A stretch of 64,000 nucleotides of DNA from Cytobacillus firmus (GTDB taxonomy: Bacteria > Bacillota > Bacilli > Bacillales > Cytobacillaceae): contig NZ_CP086235.1 in the NCBI RefSeq assembly GCF_023612095.1, positions 641,001 through 705,000 of the forward strand, read 5' to 3'. The position numbers and the translations under genes are program-made. Each line of letters opens with the position of its first letter. The first letter of the stretch is position 1. Positions 8,903-18,112 of this stretch are shown here, piece after piece. Under the pieces are notes generated by a model that did not search any database, was not told the origin of the DNA, and was given only the letters and a program-made list of their open reading frames with translations.

Positions 8903-11113
8903 ATGACACATTTATACCCGCTTATAGATAATCCTGTAAATCCATACCGTGACAATGTACAGGGAAAAGCAAATGAACCGATTACGGTAGCTGGACTTTT
9001 GGACCGGGCAAAACAGACACTTGGTTCTTCCTATGAAGGAGGAAAGCCGGATTGGACACTCGAGGAAATTTACAACCGCCTTGAAGTAAATGCTCCGCGA
9101 ATTGCCATTATCGGAGGTTCATCTGACCATCCCGCTCACATCATGGACTATCAGACCTCTGCACGTGCAGCCATCCGCATCTGGCAGAATGGCGGGGTTC
9201 CCTTTTACTTTTCCACCCCGGTTATGTGTGATGGCACTGCCCAAAGCAATCAGGGGATGAGCTATTCCCTTCAAAGCAGGAACGCTGTTGCCCAAATGGT
9301 CGTCAATCAGCTGGAAGCACATAGTTATCATGGTGCATTCGTCATTCAAGGATGTGATAAGCAGCCGCTGGGCGTTGTCAGTGCGCTGGCACATGTTGAT
9401 CGGGTAAGACGCAGCCGCGGCGAAGCTCCATTTTTTGCAACATTTGCCCCTGCACATGTTCTCGAAGGCGGATCGATTCCGGACGATGTAATCGCAGAGC
9501 TTGAAGAGTTGGCGAAGAAAGCTGAATTGAATGGTGCGGCTGATGTGGCGGCTGATTTGCGTGACACAATGGCATATATCCTGCAATGTTCATCAAATAC
9601 AGCCTTCCAGGGTGTGTTCGAGCGTGCATATGAGAGGGGCATCTTAACAAAGGAACAGCATAAATATTTTGAAATGAGGCTGGCAGTTGCGACATGTGAC
9701 GGACAGGGAGGGGTTTGTGCCTTTAATGGTACCGGTAATAGTTCCAGACATCTTGTAGCTGGACTGGGCCTTGTTCATCCGGCGGTGGAGCTGCTGACAG
9801 ATCCGCCGACACAAAGGCAGATCAATTCGGTTCTTGACAGCTTTGCCACTATGATTAATGAAGAAAAATATGGTGTTTCCAATATTGTGGCTGCCAATAT
9901 CAAGAATGCGATCCGCATTCATAGTGCATCCGGCGGTTCTACTAACCTGATGATGCATATTGTTGCGGGCATGCTCTATGGCGGATACAATTTTAGTCTA
10001 TGGGATTTGGACCGCATACATCATGAGCATCCGATTCCTGATTTGTTTGACTATAGCCTGACAGAAGGCCGTGATATTTACTCGCTCGCCATGCAGTGCT
10101 GCAGCGGAACGAGCAGGGGAATGGAAACGCTTTTTTACGAATTGCTTGAACATGGTGTACCGATGGATCAGAATGCGCCAACAGTTGCAGCCAGATCCTG
10201 GAGAGAGCGTCTCGCCATCACAAGAAGCCTCCAGGCATCAAATGTAAAAGAAAATCCTGTTATATTATCTGCTGAAGAACCGCGCAGGGCATTTAGCGGA
10301 GTGGATGTTTTGCAGGGCAATTTCTTTGAAAGCGCAGTGGTAAAAATCAGCGGAATGCCGACACCGCAGCTTGATCAATTCGATGATAAGCTAGCATTTG
10401 TTCTTTATTTTGAGAATGAAGATGATGCAAACAGAAGCCTGCTTGACTCGAATCTGCTTAACGATATTAAAAAGGATAAGCTATTTGACCATAACCTGCT
10501 GCTTGAAACACTGAAATATAACAACAGAGCGGAATGGGAACTTTTAAAAGAGGAATCATACGAAAAGCTTTTTGACGAGATGGCTGAAAAAGGCATATTG
10601 AAAATTTCAGTTGTCATTGCCGGTCAGGGTCCGGTAGCCTTTGGAATGCCGGAAATGTTTACACCTATGCAGCATATTAATGCCAACCGGGTCATGAAAA
10701 AGGTCGCAACCATTATCAGTGACGGGCGCTATTCCGGCGTTACATACGGTGCTGCAATTGGACATATGACACCGGAAGCATACGAAGGCGGGGGCATCGG
10801 CTTCCTTCAGACAGGTGATGTTGTACATCTTCAGCTTCGGGGAAGGCGCATTGATTTTGTAGATAAAACCCAGCTTTTCGCAGGGAAGGTTGTCCATTCC
10901 TTTACTGACAGCTTAAAAGCAGATCGCCAGTCTCTTGTGGAAGAGAGAAAGCAGCGAATGAAGGCACGCCAGAAGCTGGTTGCAGCAAGCAATCGCATGT
11001 ATGGCCATACGGATGCTGCAAACGGAGTGGTTCCGCTGGCCGTAGCCGAGGATGCAGTTCTGGATTATGAGACAGATGTTTTGCTTCAAGAAGCAGGCAC
11101 TGTTGCAAAATAA
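8903..11113 (+). CDS. IlvD/Edd-family sugar-acid dehydratase (YjhG/YagF type)
   Basis: Iron-sulfur dehydratase of the dihydroxyacid dehydratase/6-phosphogluconate dehydratase family; YjhG and YagF of Escherichia coli are D-xylonate dehydratases. It converts an aldonate to a 2-keto-3-deoxy acid in the cytoplasm. Likely cluster cysteines occur in VMCDGTAQ, IQGCDKQPLG and ATCDGQGGVC. The 736 residues exceed the roughly 650 of YjhG/YagF, the extra length being mainly in the last third. Start ATG 8903 has a TAAGGAG ribosome site. The neighbours (KdaD-like FAH dehydratase and ketoglutarate semialdehyde dehydrogenase) fit a pentonate (Weimberg) route. Family is secure, substrate inferred. Confidence 0.88.
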   Translation: MTHLYPLIDNPVNPYRDNVQGKANEPITVAGLLDRAKQTLGSSYEGGKPDWTLEEIYNRLEVNAPRIAIIGGSSDHPAHIMDYQTSARAAIRIWQNGGVPFYFSTPVMCDGTAQSNQGMSYSLQSRNAVAQMVVNQLEAHSYHGAFVIQGCDKQPLGVVSALAHVDRVRRSRGEAPFFATFAPAHVLEGGSIPDDVIAELEELAKKAELNGAADVAADLRDTMAYILQCSSNTAFQGVFERAYERGILTKEQHKYFEMRLAVATCDGQGGVCAFNGTGNSSRHLVAGLGLVHPAVELLTDPPTQRQINSVLDSFATMINEEKYGVSNIVAANIKNAIRIHSASGGSTNLMMHIVAGMLYGGYNFSLWDLDRIHHEHPIPDLFDYSLTEGRDIYSLAMQCCSGTSRGMETLFYELLEHGVPMDQNAPTVAARSWRERLAITRSLQASNVKENPVILSAEEPRRAFSGVDVLQGNFFESAVVKISGMPTPQLDQFDDKLAFVLYFENEDDANRSLLDSNLLNDIKKDKLFDHNLLLETLKYNNRAEWELLKEESYEKLFDEMAEKGILKISVVIAGQGPVAFGMPEMFTPMQHINANRVMKKVATIISDGRYSGVTYGAAIGHMTPEAYEGGGIGFLQTGDVVHLQLRGRRIDFVDKTQLFAGKVVHSFTDSLKADRQSLVEERKQRMKARQKLVAASNRMYGHTDAANGVVPLAVAEDAVLDYETDVLLQEAGTVAK

Positions 11114-11176
11114 AGAGGCAAGCTCGTCAAAATTCCTGTAAAATTAGGCTAAATAGAACTAGGAGAGTGAGCGGAA

Positions 11177-11944
11177 ATGCCTATTATCCAATCAGTGGAA
11201 CGTGCATTAAAAATTATGGATTTATTTGACGAGCGGGAAAGAGAATTATCCATTACAGAAATAAGCAAAAGAATGAATCTGCATAAAAGCACGGTTCATT
11301 CGCTGCTGAAGACTTTGCAGGAACAGAGATACATCTCCCAGAATGAGGAAAATGGAAAGTATCGTCTGGGACTTAAGCTTTTCGAACGGGGCAATATGGT
11401 CCTGAGTAATCTTGATTTGCGGAAAGTTGCCAGAAAGCATCTTGAAAGGCTATCCGCCATGACGAACTTAACGGTCCATCTGGTCATTCTCGACGGACAG
11501 GATGGAGTTTATATCGATAAGGTTGAAGGAAGCGGAGTTACGGTTCTTTACTCCCGCATCGGACGCCGGGTTCCCGTTCATACAAGCGCGGTAGGCAAAT
11601 CGCTCATTTCAACGAAAACAGATGCCGAACTGGATCAGTTTCTTGAAAACTATCAGTACACAAAACAAACACCTAAATCAATCTCTTCGAAAGAAGAATT
11701 ACTCTCGGAGGTTGCTCATGTCCGCACGGCTGGCTATTCAGTGGATAACGAAGAAAACGAACCGGGCATTGTCTGTTATGCTGTTCCGATCAAAGACTAT
11801 TCCGGTCAGGTTATAGCCGGGATAAGCATGTCCATGCCTGCTTCTAAAGTAACGGATGAAATCCGTGAACACCACGTGGGACTTCTGAAAGAGTGCAGCA
11901 CCAGCATATCGCAGGATCTCGGGTATGAGTACCAAAAAATTTAA
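11177..11944 (+). CDS. IclR family transcriptional regulator
   Basis: DNA-binding regulator of 255 residues. The N-terminal winged helix-turn-helix (residues 1-70) contains SITEISKRMNLHKSTVHSLL, and the C-terminal IclR effector domain has the GRRVPVHTSAVGKSLIS and EENEPGIVCYAVPI segments. IclR proteins such as KdgR and XynR control sugar-acid catabolism by binding a keto-deoxy or related intermediate. This one lies in the middle of the island and is the only evident regulator there, so it probably controls it. Start ATG 11177 has an AGGAGAG ribosome site. Possible operators include the inverted repeat at 1474-1505. Confidence 0.92.
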   Translation: MPIIQSVERALKIMDLFDERERELSITEISKRMNLHKSTVHSLLKTLQEQRYISQNEENGKYRLGLKLFERGNMVLSNLDLRKVARKHLERLSAMTNLTVHLVILDGQDGVYIDKVEGSGVTVLYSRIGRRVPVHTSAVGKSLISTKTDAELDQFLENYQYTKQTPKSISSKEELLSEVAHVRTAGYSVDNEENEPGIVCYAVPIKDYSGQVIAGISMSMPASKVTDEIREHHVGLLKECSTSISQDLGYEYQKI

Positions 11945-11969
11945 GTGAATAAAAGTTTATCATTTTCCT

Positions 11970-12027
11970 TGCCGGCGGGGAGCCTGTTCAGAAGGCTTCC
12001 CAATTGGTTGGCTTTACGCTGCCGGCA
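11970..12027 (+). other. Branched inverted repeat after iclR
   Basis: Outer arms TGCCGGC (11970-11976) and GCCGGCA (12021-12027) enclose a second 8-bp stem, GGGGAGCC (11977-11984) with GGCTTCCC (11994-12001). No T-run follows. It could be a weak terminator or a structured leader for the following gene. Confidence 0.4.
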
Positions 12028-12096
12028 TAGCCTAAATACACATTGAATTAATTAAAAATTTTAAAAATGGCAAATAGTCATTCAGGAGGAGTTAAC

Positions 12097-12993
12097 ATGA
12101 GAATTATCCGCTATCTAAAAGGAAATGAAAAACAACTGGCAGCTGTAACGAATGAGAATGAAGCAGCCGACCTTCCATTCAGCGATTTTATGTCACTGAT
12201 TGCTAAAGCGCGCGAAGATAACAAAACACCGTTTGATATTGTAAAACAGATTGCCGAGGAATCAGAAAAACTGCCGCTGGAAAATCTTCAATTAACCACT
12301 CCAATTGATGCTCCAGAAGTTTGGGCTTCAGGCGTAACCTATAAAAAAAGCAGGGAAGCGCGAAACTATGAAGCCACACAAGGAAAGCTTGACAGAGAAA
12401 CGTTCTATGACAAAGTCTATGATGCGGTGCGTCCGGAAATCTTTTTCAAGTCAACATCTGCAAGAACGGTAGGTCCCAATGATCCTGTATACCTTCGGTC
12501 CGATTCCAACTGGCAAATCCCGGAGCCTGAGCTGGGGCTTGTCATTGATAAAGATGGCAAGGTGCTTGGCTATACGGCTGGAAATGATATGAGCTGCCGG
12601 GATATAGAAGGGGAAAATCCGCTGTACCTGCCGCAGGCAAAGGTTTGGAAGAATTCCTGTTCCATAGGGCCGGCTATTGTATTGGCCGAGACTGTTTCAG
12701 ATCCTTATGAATTTCAGATTATTTGCCGCATCTACCGGGATGAAGAGCTTGTATTTTATGGAGATGCTCAAGTCAGCCAGCTGAAGCGCACCCTGGATGA
12801 GTTGGTCCAATACCTGGTGCTGGATAACCAAATCTTTGACGGAACGGTCCTTCTTACAGGAACCTGCGTTGTGCCGCCAAACGAATTTACTTTAGCGGAA
12901 AATGACAGGATTGAAATTGAAATCCCTGGCATTGGCATCCTGAATAACCCGGTTGTCCAAAGCCAGCAAGTAGGGCAGGCAGCTAAGGGGTGA
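12097..12993 (+). CDS. FAH-family 2-keto-3-deoxy-pentonate dehydratase (KdaD/XylX-like)
   Basis: Fumarylacetoacetate-hydrolase fold enzyme of 298 residues. Segments EIFFKSTSARTVG, NWQIPEPELGLV and GNDMSCRDIEGENPLYLPQ match the subgroup of 2-keto-3-deoxy-D-arabinonate/xylonate dehydratases, which make 2-oxoglutarate semialdehyde. The acidic residues in EPELG and the Asp/Glu of NDMSCRDIEG are the expected metal site. I prefer ATG 12097 to the upstream ATG 12067 because the CAGGAGGAG ribosome site lies between them. The aldehyde dehydrogenase two genes downstream would take the product to 2-oxoglutarate. It ends 4 bases before the UxaA small-domain gene. Assignment by motif memory, not by search. 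Confidence 0.8.
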   Translation: MRIIRYLKGNEKQLAAVTNENEAADLPFSDFMSLIAKAREDNKTPFDIVKQIAEESEKLPLENLQLTTPIDAPEVWASGVTYKKSREARNYEATQGKLDRETFYDKVYDAVRPEIFFKSTSARTVGPNDPVYLRSDSNWQIPEPELGLVIDKDGKVLGYTAGNDMSCRDIEGENPLYLPQAKVWKNSCSIGPAIVLAETVSDPYEFQIICRIYRDEELVFYGDAQVSQLKRTLDELVQYLVLDNQIFDGTVLLTGTCVVPPNEFTLAENDRIEIEIPGIGILNNPVVQSQQVGQAAKG

Positions 12994-12997
12994 GCTG

Positions 12998-13297
12998 ATG
13001 AGTGGGTACAAGACACTGTTTTTAAATGAAAAGGATAGTGTAGCTGTAGCTCTTTCCGATATACCTGCGGGAGCGGAAGTGATTGTTAAAACAGAGGGCA
13101 TCGAAAAAACAGTTAGAATTCTTGAGCCTATCCGTTTTGGCCATAAATTTGCAGTACGGGCCATTTCCCAGGGAGACGACATTATTAAATATGGTGAGGT
13201 AATCGGGGCAGCAGTCGCTCCAATCGATGCAGGGGAACATGTGCATGTTCATAATCTCGAAGGCAAAAGAGGAAGGGGTGACAAAGTTGTTCAATGA
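12998..13297 (+). CDS. UxaA-type dehydratase, SAF-domain small subunit
   Basis: 99-residue SAF domain, equal to the N-terminal part of altronate/galactarate dehydratase (UxaA/GarD) or the small subunit SuyA. The pattern DSVAVALSDIPAGAEV near the start, IRFGHKFAV and ISQGDDIIKYGEVIG is typical. It acts with the catalytic large part encoded next. Start ATG 12998 has a AAGGGGTGAG ribosome site. Stop TGA at 13295-13297 lies in the same frame as the following gene. A split enzyme is common in this family, so I do not read the stop as damage. Confidence 0.85.
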   Translation: MSGYKTLFLNEKDSVAVALSDIPAGAEVIVKTEGIEKTVRILEPIRFGHKFAVRAISQGDDIIKYGEVIGAAVAPIDAGEHVHVHNLEGKRGRGDKVVQ

Positions 13298-13309
13298 GAA
13301 GCTTCAGTT

Positions 13310-14458
13310 TTGGGGTACCGCCGTCCTGATGGCCGTGTTGGAGTAAGAAACCATGTGCTGATCCTGCCAACGATTACTTGTGCAACGCAAACGGCACAGC
13401 GGGTAACAGAGCTTGTAAGCGGAACCGTTACATTTATTCATCAGCATGGCTGTGCACAGGTTGGAACCGATTATGACCAGACGGCCAGAACATATGCCGG
13501 AATGGGAATGAACCCAAATGTTTACGGTGTGATCGTTCTCGGCTTAGGCTGTGAAACCCATCAGGCACACCGTATTGGCGACGAAATTGCCAAATGCGGC
13601 AAGCCGGTCGAGACCGTATCGATACAGGAACATGGCGGCACACTTCAAACCATTGCCGAGGTGGCTAAAATTGCGGTGAAAATGGTTCAGGATGCATCTA
13701 TGGTGCAGCGTGAGCTATGTGATTTCAGCGAATTGATTGTCGGTACAGAATGCGGGGGCTCGGATGCATGCTCCGGCCTTTCGGCAAACCCGGCTGTTGG
13801 GCGTACAAGCGACATGCTTGTTGAACATGGCGGCACCGCCATTTTAGCTGAAACAACCGAATTAATCGGTGCAGAGCATTTGCTGGCCAACCGTGCAGCG
13901 AATGATTCAGTCGCAAAAAAGGCGTATGCCGTCATTAAAATGATGGAAAACCGCTCCATTCAGATGGGTGTTGATATCCGTACCGGCAATCCAAGCCCGG
14001 GCAACATTGAAGGCGGATTGAGCTCACTTGAAGAAAAGTCGCTTGGAGCTGCAACAAAGTCAGGCACGACACGTTTGGAAGAAGTGATTGACTATGCAGA
14101 AAGGCCAACCAAAAAAGGGCTGGTCTGGATGGATACCCCGGGCCATGATATTGAACAGTTAACCGGTATGGTTGCAGGCGGGGCACAAATTGTTCTTTTC
14201 ACAAGCGGTCGCGGAACACCAACCGGATCGCCGATTGCACCTGTTATTAAAATCTCGACAAACACACCAATGTTCGAACGCATGAACGAAAACATGGATC
14301 TTGATGCCGGAACCATCGTTGACGGCAAAGAAACAGTCGGAGGAGTCGGCGGACGGATCATGAAGGAAATCCAGGCTGTCGCAAATGGCAAATTGACAAA
14401 AGCGGAAATCTTGAAGCAGCATGACTTTGGAATTTGGCGTATTGGCCCAACATTTTAA
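13310..14458 (+). CDS. UxaA-type dehydratase, large catalytic subunit (5' end probably frameshifted)
   Basis: C-terminal catalytic part of the altronate/galactarate dehydratase family (382 residues read). The opening [13 protein letters not shown], the [12 protein letters not shown] segment and the Cys-containing [12 protein letters not shown] are family hallmarks of the iron-dependent enzyme. The open frame begins at TTG 13310, which has no ribosome site. If one T is added to T4 at 13308-13311, coding starts earlier at GTG 13278 or TTG 13287, giving [16 protein letters not shown] behind an AGGGGTG ribosome site. I think that is the true start. Likely substrates are altronate, galactarate or another aldarate; (2R)-sulfolactate lyase (SuyB) is a less likely alternative given the sugar-acid context. 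Confidence 0.82.
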   Translation: MGYRRPDGRVGVRNHVLILPTITCATQTAQRVTELVSGTVTFIHQHGCAQVGTDYDQTARTYAGMGMNPNVYGVIVLGLGCETHQAHRIGDEIAKCGKPVETVSIQEHGGTLQTIAEVAKIAVKMVQDASMVQRELCDFSELIVGTECGGSDACSGLSANPAVGRTSDMLVEHGGTAILAETTELIGAEHLLANRAANDSVAKKAYAVIKMMENRSIQMGVDIRTGNPSPGNIEGGLSSLEEKSLGAATKSGTTRLEEVIDYAERPTKKGLVWMDTPGHDIEQLTGMVAGGAQIVLFTSGRGTPTGSPIAPVIKISTNTPMFERMNENMDLDAGTIVDGKETVGGVGGRIMKEIQAVANGKLTKAEILKQHDFGIWRIGPTF

Positions 14459-14477
14459 TAAAAAGGAGATTATAAGC

Positions 14478-15944
14478 ATGAAAACTACAATCGAAACCAA
14501 AACATACAGCAACTTCATTAATAACGAATGGAAAGAATCTGCATCCGGAAATGTCATTGAAAGCATTAACCCTGCTACAAAGGAAGCAGTCGGCTACGTT
14601 CAAAAATCTAATGAAGAAGAGCTGAACCAGGCTGTAGAGGCGGCATTCAAAGCGAAGAAAGCATGGCGCAAGCTTGGCCAGGCAGCAAGAGGACAGCTAT
14701 TGTTCCAGACAGCAAACATCCTTGAATCTAGGCTGGATGAAATTGCGGAAAGCATGACGAGGGAAATGGGAAAGACCCTTCCTGAAGCAAAAGGAGAAAC
14801 AGCCCGAGGCATTGCCATCCTCCGTTATTATGCAGGAGAAGGAATGCGCAAAGAGGGGGACGTGATTCCATCAACTGATAAAGATGCCCTTATGTTCACA
14901 AAGCGTGCTCCCCTTGGAGTTGTAGGAGTTATCACTCCCTGGAACTTCCCGGTTGCGATTCCAATCTGGAAAATCGCGCCTGCACTTGTGTACGGAAATA
15001 CAGTTGTATTCAAGCCTGCGAGCGAAGCGGCTGTCACTGCTGCTAAGGTGGTCGAGTGCTTTGCAGAGGCCGGCTTTCCTGAAGGTGTCTTAAATTTTGT
15101 AACGGGTTCAGGCTCTGAGATCGGCCAGGGATTGATCGATCATCCTAAATTGAATGCCATTACTTTTACAGGGTCAGAGAGTGTTGGACAAAGCGTAGCG
15201 AAAGCAGCTGCTGCGCGCGGAATCAAATTCCAGCTTGAAATGGGCGGAAAGAACCCTGTTATTGTTGCGAAAAATGCCAATCTTGACCAGGCTGTTGAAG
15301 CGGTCATCAGCGGCGGATTCCGCTCATCTGGACAAAAATGTACGGCTTCAAGCCGCGTTATCGTAGAAGCCGATGTTTATAACGAATTCAAGCAAAAGCT
15401 TATCGAAGCTTCTGAAAAAATCACTGTCGGAAACGGCCTTGAAGAAGGCATCTGGATGGGGCCTTGTGCAAGCGAAAGCCAATTCAACACATTTAACAAG
15501 TACATTGAAATCGGAAAAAATGAAGGTGCCAGACTGGTTCATGGCGGCGAAGTGCTGACAGGCGGTGAATATGATAACGGCTTCTTCGTTAAACCGGCTA
15601 TTTTTGAAGAAGTCACAGCTGATATGACGATTGCACAGGAAGAGATCTTTGGGCCGGTCATTGCGCTTATTAGAGCCGTTGACCTGGAAGAAGCAATCGA
15701 AGTGGCAAACAATACTAAATATGGATTGAGTGCATCGATCTTTACTTCAGATATCAGCTCGATTCTGGAATTCATCGATGAAATTGAAGCGGGTCTCGTC
15801 CGGATCAATGCGGAAAGCGCCGGTGTAGAACTTCAGGCGCCATTTGGCGGAATGAAGGCTTCAAGTACAGGCTCACGTGAACAAGGTGAAGCTGCAAAAG
15901 AATTCTATACAGCCATTAAAACAGTTTTCATAAAAGGCTCTTAA
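14478..15944 (+). CDS. 2-Oxoglutarate (alpha-ketoglutaric) semialdehyde dehydrogenase
   Basis: NAD(P)-dependent aldehyde dehydrogenase, 488 residues, the same length as Bacillus GucD/YcbD. It oxidises 2-oxoglutarate semialdehyde, the end product of glucarate, galactarate and pentonate dehydration, to 2-oxoglutarate. Visible motifs are PWNFPVAIP (cofactor binding), [11 protein letters not shown] with the general-base Glu and [10 protein letters not shown] with the catalytic Cys. Start ATG 14478 follows AAAAAGGAGATTATAAGC. An upstream in-frame start at 14421 overlaps the preceding gene and has no ribosome site. A strong terminator follows at 15977-16011, so this closes the first catabolic block. 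Confidence 0.9.
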   Translation: MKTTIETKTYSNFINNEWKESASGNVIESINPATKEAVGYVQKSNEEELNQAVEAAFKAKKAWRKLGQAARGQLLFQTANILESRLDEIAESMTREMGKTLPEAKGETARGIAILRYYAGEGMRKEGDVIPSTDKDALMFTKRAPLGVVGVITPWNFPVAIPIWKIAPALVYGNTVVFKPASEAAVTAAKVVECFAEAGFPEGVLNFVTGSGSEIGQGLIDHPKLNAITFTGSESVGQSVAKAAAARGIKFQLEMGGKNPVIVAKNANLDQAVEAVISGGFRSSGQKCTASSRVIVEADVYNEFKQKLIEASEKITVGNGLEEGIWMGPCASESQFNTFNKYIEIGKNEGARLVHGGEVLTGGEYDNGFFVKPAIFEEVTADMTIAQEEIFGPVIALIRAVDLEEAIEVANNTKYGLSASIFTSDISSILEFIDEIEAGLVRINAESAGVELQAPFGGMKASSTGSREQGEAAKEFYTAIKTVFIKGS

Positions 15945-15976
15945 ATCGGCTAAATTGAGGAAAACCATTCAAACCT

Positions 15977-16011
15977 AAAAAGGAGATTTCCAAAATAGAA
16001 ATCTCCTTTTT
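15977..16011 (+). terminator. Strong intrinsic terminator after semialdehyde dehydrogenase
   Basis: Perfect 14-bp stem AAAAAGGAGATTTC (15977-15990) with GAAATCTCCTTTTT (15998-16011). It separates the pentonate block from dgoD, 25 bases downstream. Confidence 0.92.
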
Positions 16012-16035
16012 ATCAAAAAGTTGCGAGGTGCCCAT

Positions 16036-17184
16036 ATGAAAATTACGAAACTTTCATTATATAAAGTTCCGCCGCGCTGGCTGTTTTTAAAAATTGAAAC
16101 AGATGAAGGCATTTCCGGCTGGGGAGAGCCTGTTGTCGAAGGGCGCGCTGAAACAGTAAAGGCAGCCGTCAATGAACTATCAGATTATATTATTGGCCGT
16201 AATCCTAATGACATCGAAGATATATGGCAAACAATGTACCGTGGCGGTTTTTACCGGGGGGGCCCAATTTTGATGAGTGCGATCTCCGGGATCGAGCAGG
16301 CGCTCTGGGATATTAAAGGCAAGTATTACAATATACCAGTCTATGAAATGCTCGGGGGCAAAGCGCGCCAGAAGATTAAAGTGTATTCCTGGATCGGGGG
16401 GGACCGGCCGGCTGAAGTTGCTGCGGAAGCAAAAGTAAAACAGGAACAGGGCTTTCAAGCGATTAAGATGAACGCCTCTGAAGAAATGAATTACATAGAC
16501 AGCTTTTCAAAAGTGGAAGCGGTTATTGAGCGTGTGGCTTCTATTCGTGAGGCACTCGGCAAGGACTTCGGCATAGGGGTTGATTTTCATGGCCGCGTTC
16601 ATAAAACCATGGCCAAAACATTAGTGAAAGAGCTGGAGCCATATCGCCCAATGTTCATTGAAGAACCGGTGCTTCCGGAAAACAATGAGGCTCTGCGTGA
16701 GATTGCCCTGCATACAACCTGTCCAATTGCCACCGGTGAAAGGATGTATACACGCTGGGGATTCAAGCAGCTTCTGCAGGACGGATATGTAGATATTATC
16801 CAGCCTGACCTTTCGCACACAGGCGGTATTCTGGAAGGAAAGAAAATTGCCGCAATGGCTGAGGCGTATGATGTGTCGATTGCACCGCATTGTCCTCTTG
16901 GACCAATGACACTGGCATCTTCGGTTCATCTGGATGCTTCTACTCCAAATTTCATCATCCAGGAACAAAGCCTTGGCATTCACTATAACCAGGGAATGGA
17001 CATTCTCGATTATATTAATAATCCTGAAGTATTCGCCTATAAAGATGGCTATGTAAACATTCCGGATCAGCCTGGACTCGGTATAGAGATTAACGAGGAA
17101 AAAGTAAAGCAGGCAGCAGAAGCCGGACATGATTGGAAAAATCCTATTTGGCGCCATGAAGATGGCAGCATTGCCGAATGGTAA
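16036..17184 (+). CDS. dgoD: D-galactonate dehydratase
   Basis: Enolase-superfamily (mandelate racemase group) enzyme that dehydrates D-galactonate to 2-keto-3-deoxy-D-galactonate. From ATG 16036 the protein has 382 residues, the length of E. coli DgoD, and shares long near-identical segments with it: [48 protein letters not shown] and the C-terminal IWRHEDGS. Metal ligands fit DFHGR (Asp), IEEPV (Glu) and TGERM (Glu); the catalytic His is in APHCP. GAGGTG is the ribosome site. It leads a block with a DapA-family enzyme, KDG kinase and KDPG aldolase, which together would give pyruvate and glyceraldehyde 3-phosphate. Confidence 0.93.
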   Translation: MKITKLSLYKVPPRWLFLKIETDEGISGWGEPVVEGRAETVKAAVNELSDYIIGRNPNDIEDIWQTMYRGGFYRGGPILMSAISGIEQALWDIKGKYYNIPVYEMLGGKARQKIKVYSWIGGDRPAEVAAEAKVKQEQGFQAIKMNASEEMNYIDSFSKVEAVIERVASIREALGKDFGIGVDFHGRVHKTMAKTLVKELEPYRPMFIEEPVLPENNEALREIALHTTCPIATGERMYTRWGFKQLLQDGYVDIIQPDLSHTGGILEGKKIAAMAEAYDVSIAPHCPLGPMTLASSVHLDASTPNFIIQEQSLGIHYNQGMDILDYINNPEVFAYKDGYVNIPDQPGLGIEINEEKVKQAAEAGHDWKNPIWRHEDGSIAEW

Positions 17185-17200
17185 ATGAGGAGGAAATCGA

Positions 17201-18112
17201 ATGAGCTTTCATGGAATTATTCCCCCGGTTGTCACTTTATTTGATGAAGCGGGAAATTTGGATTTGGAGCTGAATAGAAGGTATCTTGATAAGCTGATTT
17301 CTCGGAATACTCATGGGATATTGCTGATGGGCAGCTCAGGTGAGTTTTCTTCTCTTTCCATCGAAGAGCGGAAGCTTTATGTCAGGGAAATGATTAAACA
17401 TATCCATGGGCGCGTAAAAGTTATGGTTGGTGTGGGCCACACAGCTCTTAAGGAAGTCCTTGAACTGACTTCTTATGCAGAGGAACAGGGAGCAGATGGT
17501 GTGCTTGTTGTCAGCCCTTACTATTGGAAGCTTTCGGATGATCAGCTTTATCGCTTTTATTCAACTGTTGCCAATCATACAGAGCTTCCCGTGTTTATTT
17601 ACAATATCCCGCAATTAACCGGCCAAAATTTGCCGGTTGAGCTAATCGTCAAATTGGCCAAAGACTATCCGAACATTTCTGGCATTAAAGAAACTGTCGG
17701 TGATTTTGGCCATATTCGGCAGGTAATTACAGAAGTGAAAAAGGTCCGTCCTGATTTCCTTGTTTTCTCAGCCTTTGACGAGCATATGCTCCCGGCCCTG
17801 ATGATTGGCGCCGCTGGCAGCATCAATGGCAGTGCTGTATTTGCTCCAGAAGTCTCAGTAGATTTATATGAATCTTATCAAAGAGGGGATTTAGCTGAAG
17901 CCCGGAATAACCACCAGCAAATCTCCAGGCTGATGGATGTTTATACGTATTGCCCGACCTTTTTTACAACGATGAAAGAAGCTGTTCATCAGCGCTGGTT
18001 TGAAAAAGCAGCAGGCCATCGTGTTCCGTTTGATGTATACCCTGCCGATCTACGTGAAAATGTTCGAAGTTTATTACAAACTATTAAAACGAAAGAAGGC
18101 GTCCAATTATGA
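17201..18112 (+). CDS. DapA-family aldolase/dehydratase
   Basis: Dihydrodipicolinate synthase/N-acetylneuraminate lyase family protein of 303 residues, a cytoplasmic TIM barrel that forms a Schiff base. The pattern GSSGEFSSLSIEER (residues 44-57), YNIPQLTG with the conserved Tyr, and ISGIKETVGD with the Schiff-base Lys are visible. Members near sugar-acid genes are KDG aldolases, 5-keto-4-deoxyglucarate dehydratases or L-2-keto-3-deoxyarabinonate dehydratases; sequence alone does not choose. Start ATG 17201 has a GAGGAGG ribosome site 17 bases after dgoD. The stop overlaps the next start by 4 bases, which suggests translational coupling. Confidence 0.88.
   Translation: MSFHGIIPPVVTLFDEAGNLDLELNRRYLDKLISRNTHGILLMGSSGEFSSLSIEERKLYVREMIKHIHGRVKVMVGVGHTALKEVLELTSYAEEQGADGVLVVSPYYWKLSDDQLYRFYSTVANHTELPVFIYNIPQLTGQNLPVELIVKLAKDYPNISGIKETVGDFGHIRQVITEVKKVRPDFLVFSAFDEHMLPALMIGAAGSINGSAVFAPEVSVDLYESYQRGDLAEARNNHQQISRLMDVYTYCPTFFTTMKEAVHQRWFEKAAGHRVPFDVYPADLRENVRSLLQTIKTKEGVQL

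Noticed and set aside
9119..10897. Several long minus-strand reading frames
   Set aside because: They shadow the YjhG/YagF-type dehydratase gene, which has clear motifs and a ribosome site on the plus strand.
12998..14458. SuyAB (2R)-sulfolactate sulfo-lyase
   Set aside because: The split architecture would fit, but neighbouring genes all handle sugar acids and no sulfolactate dehydrogenase set is present. Kept only as an alternative.
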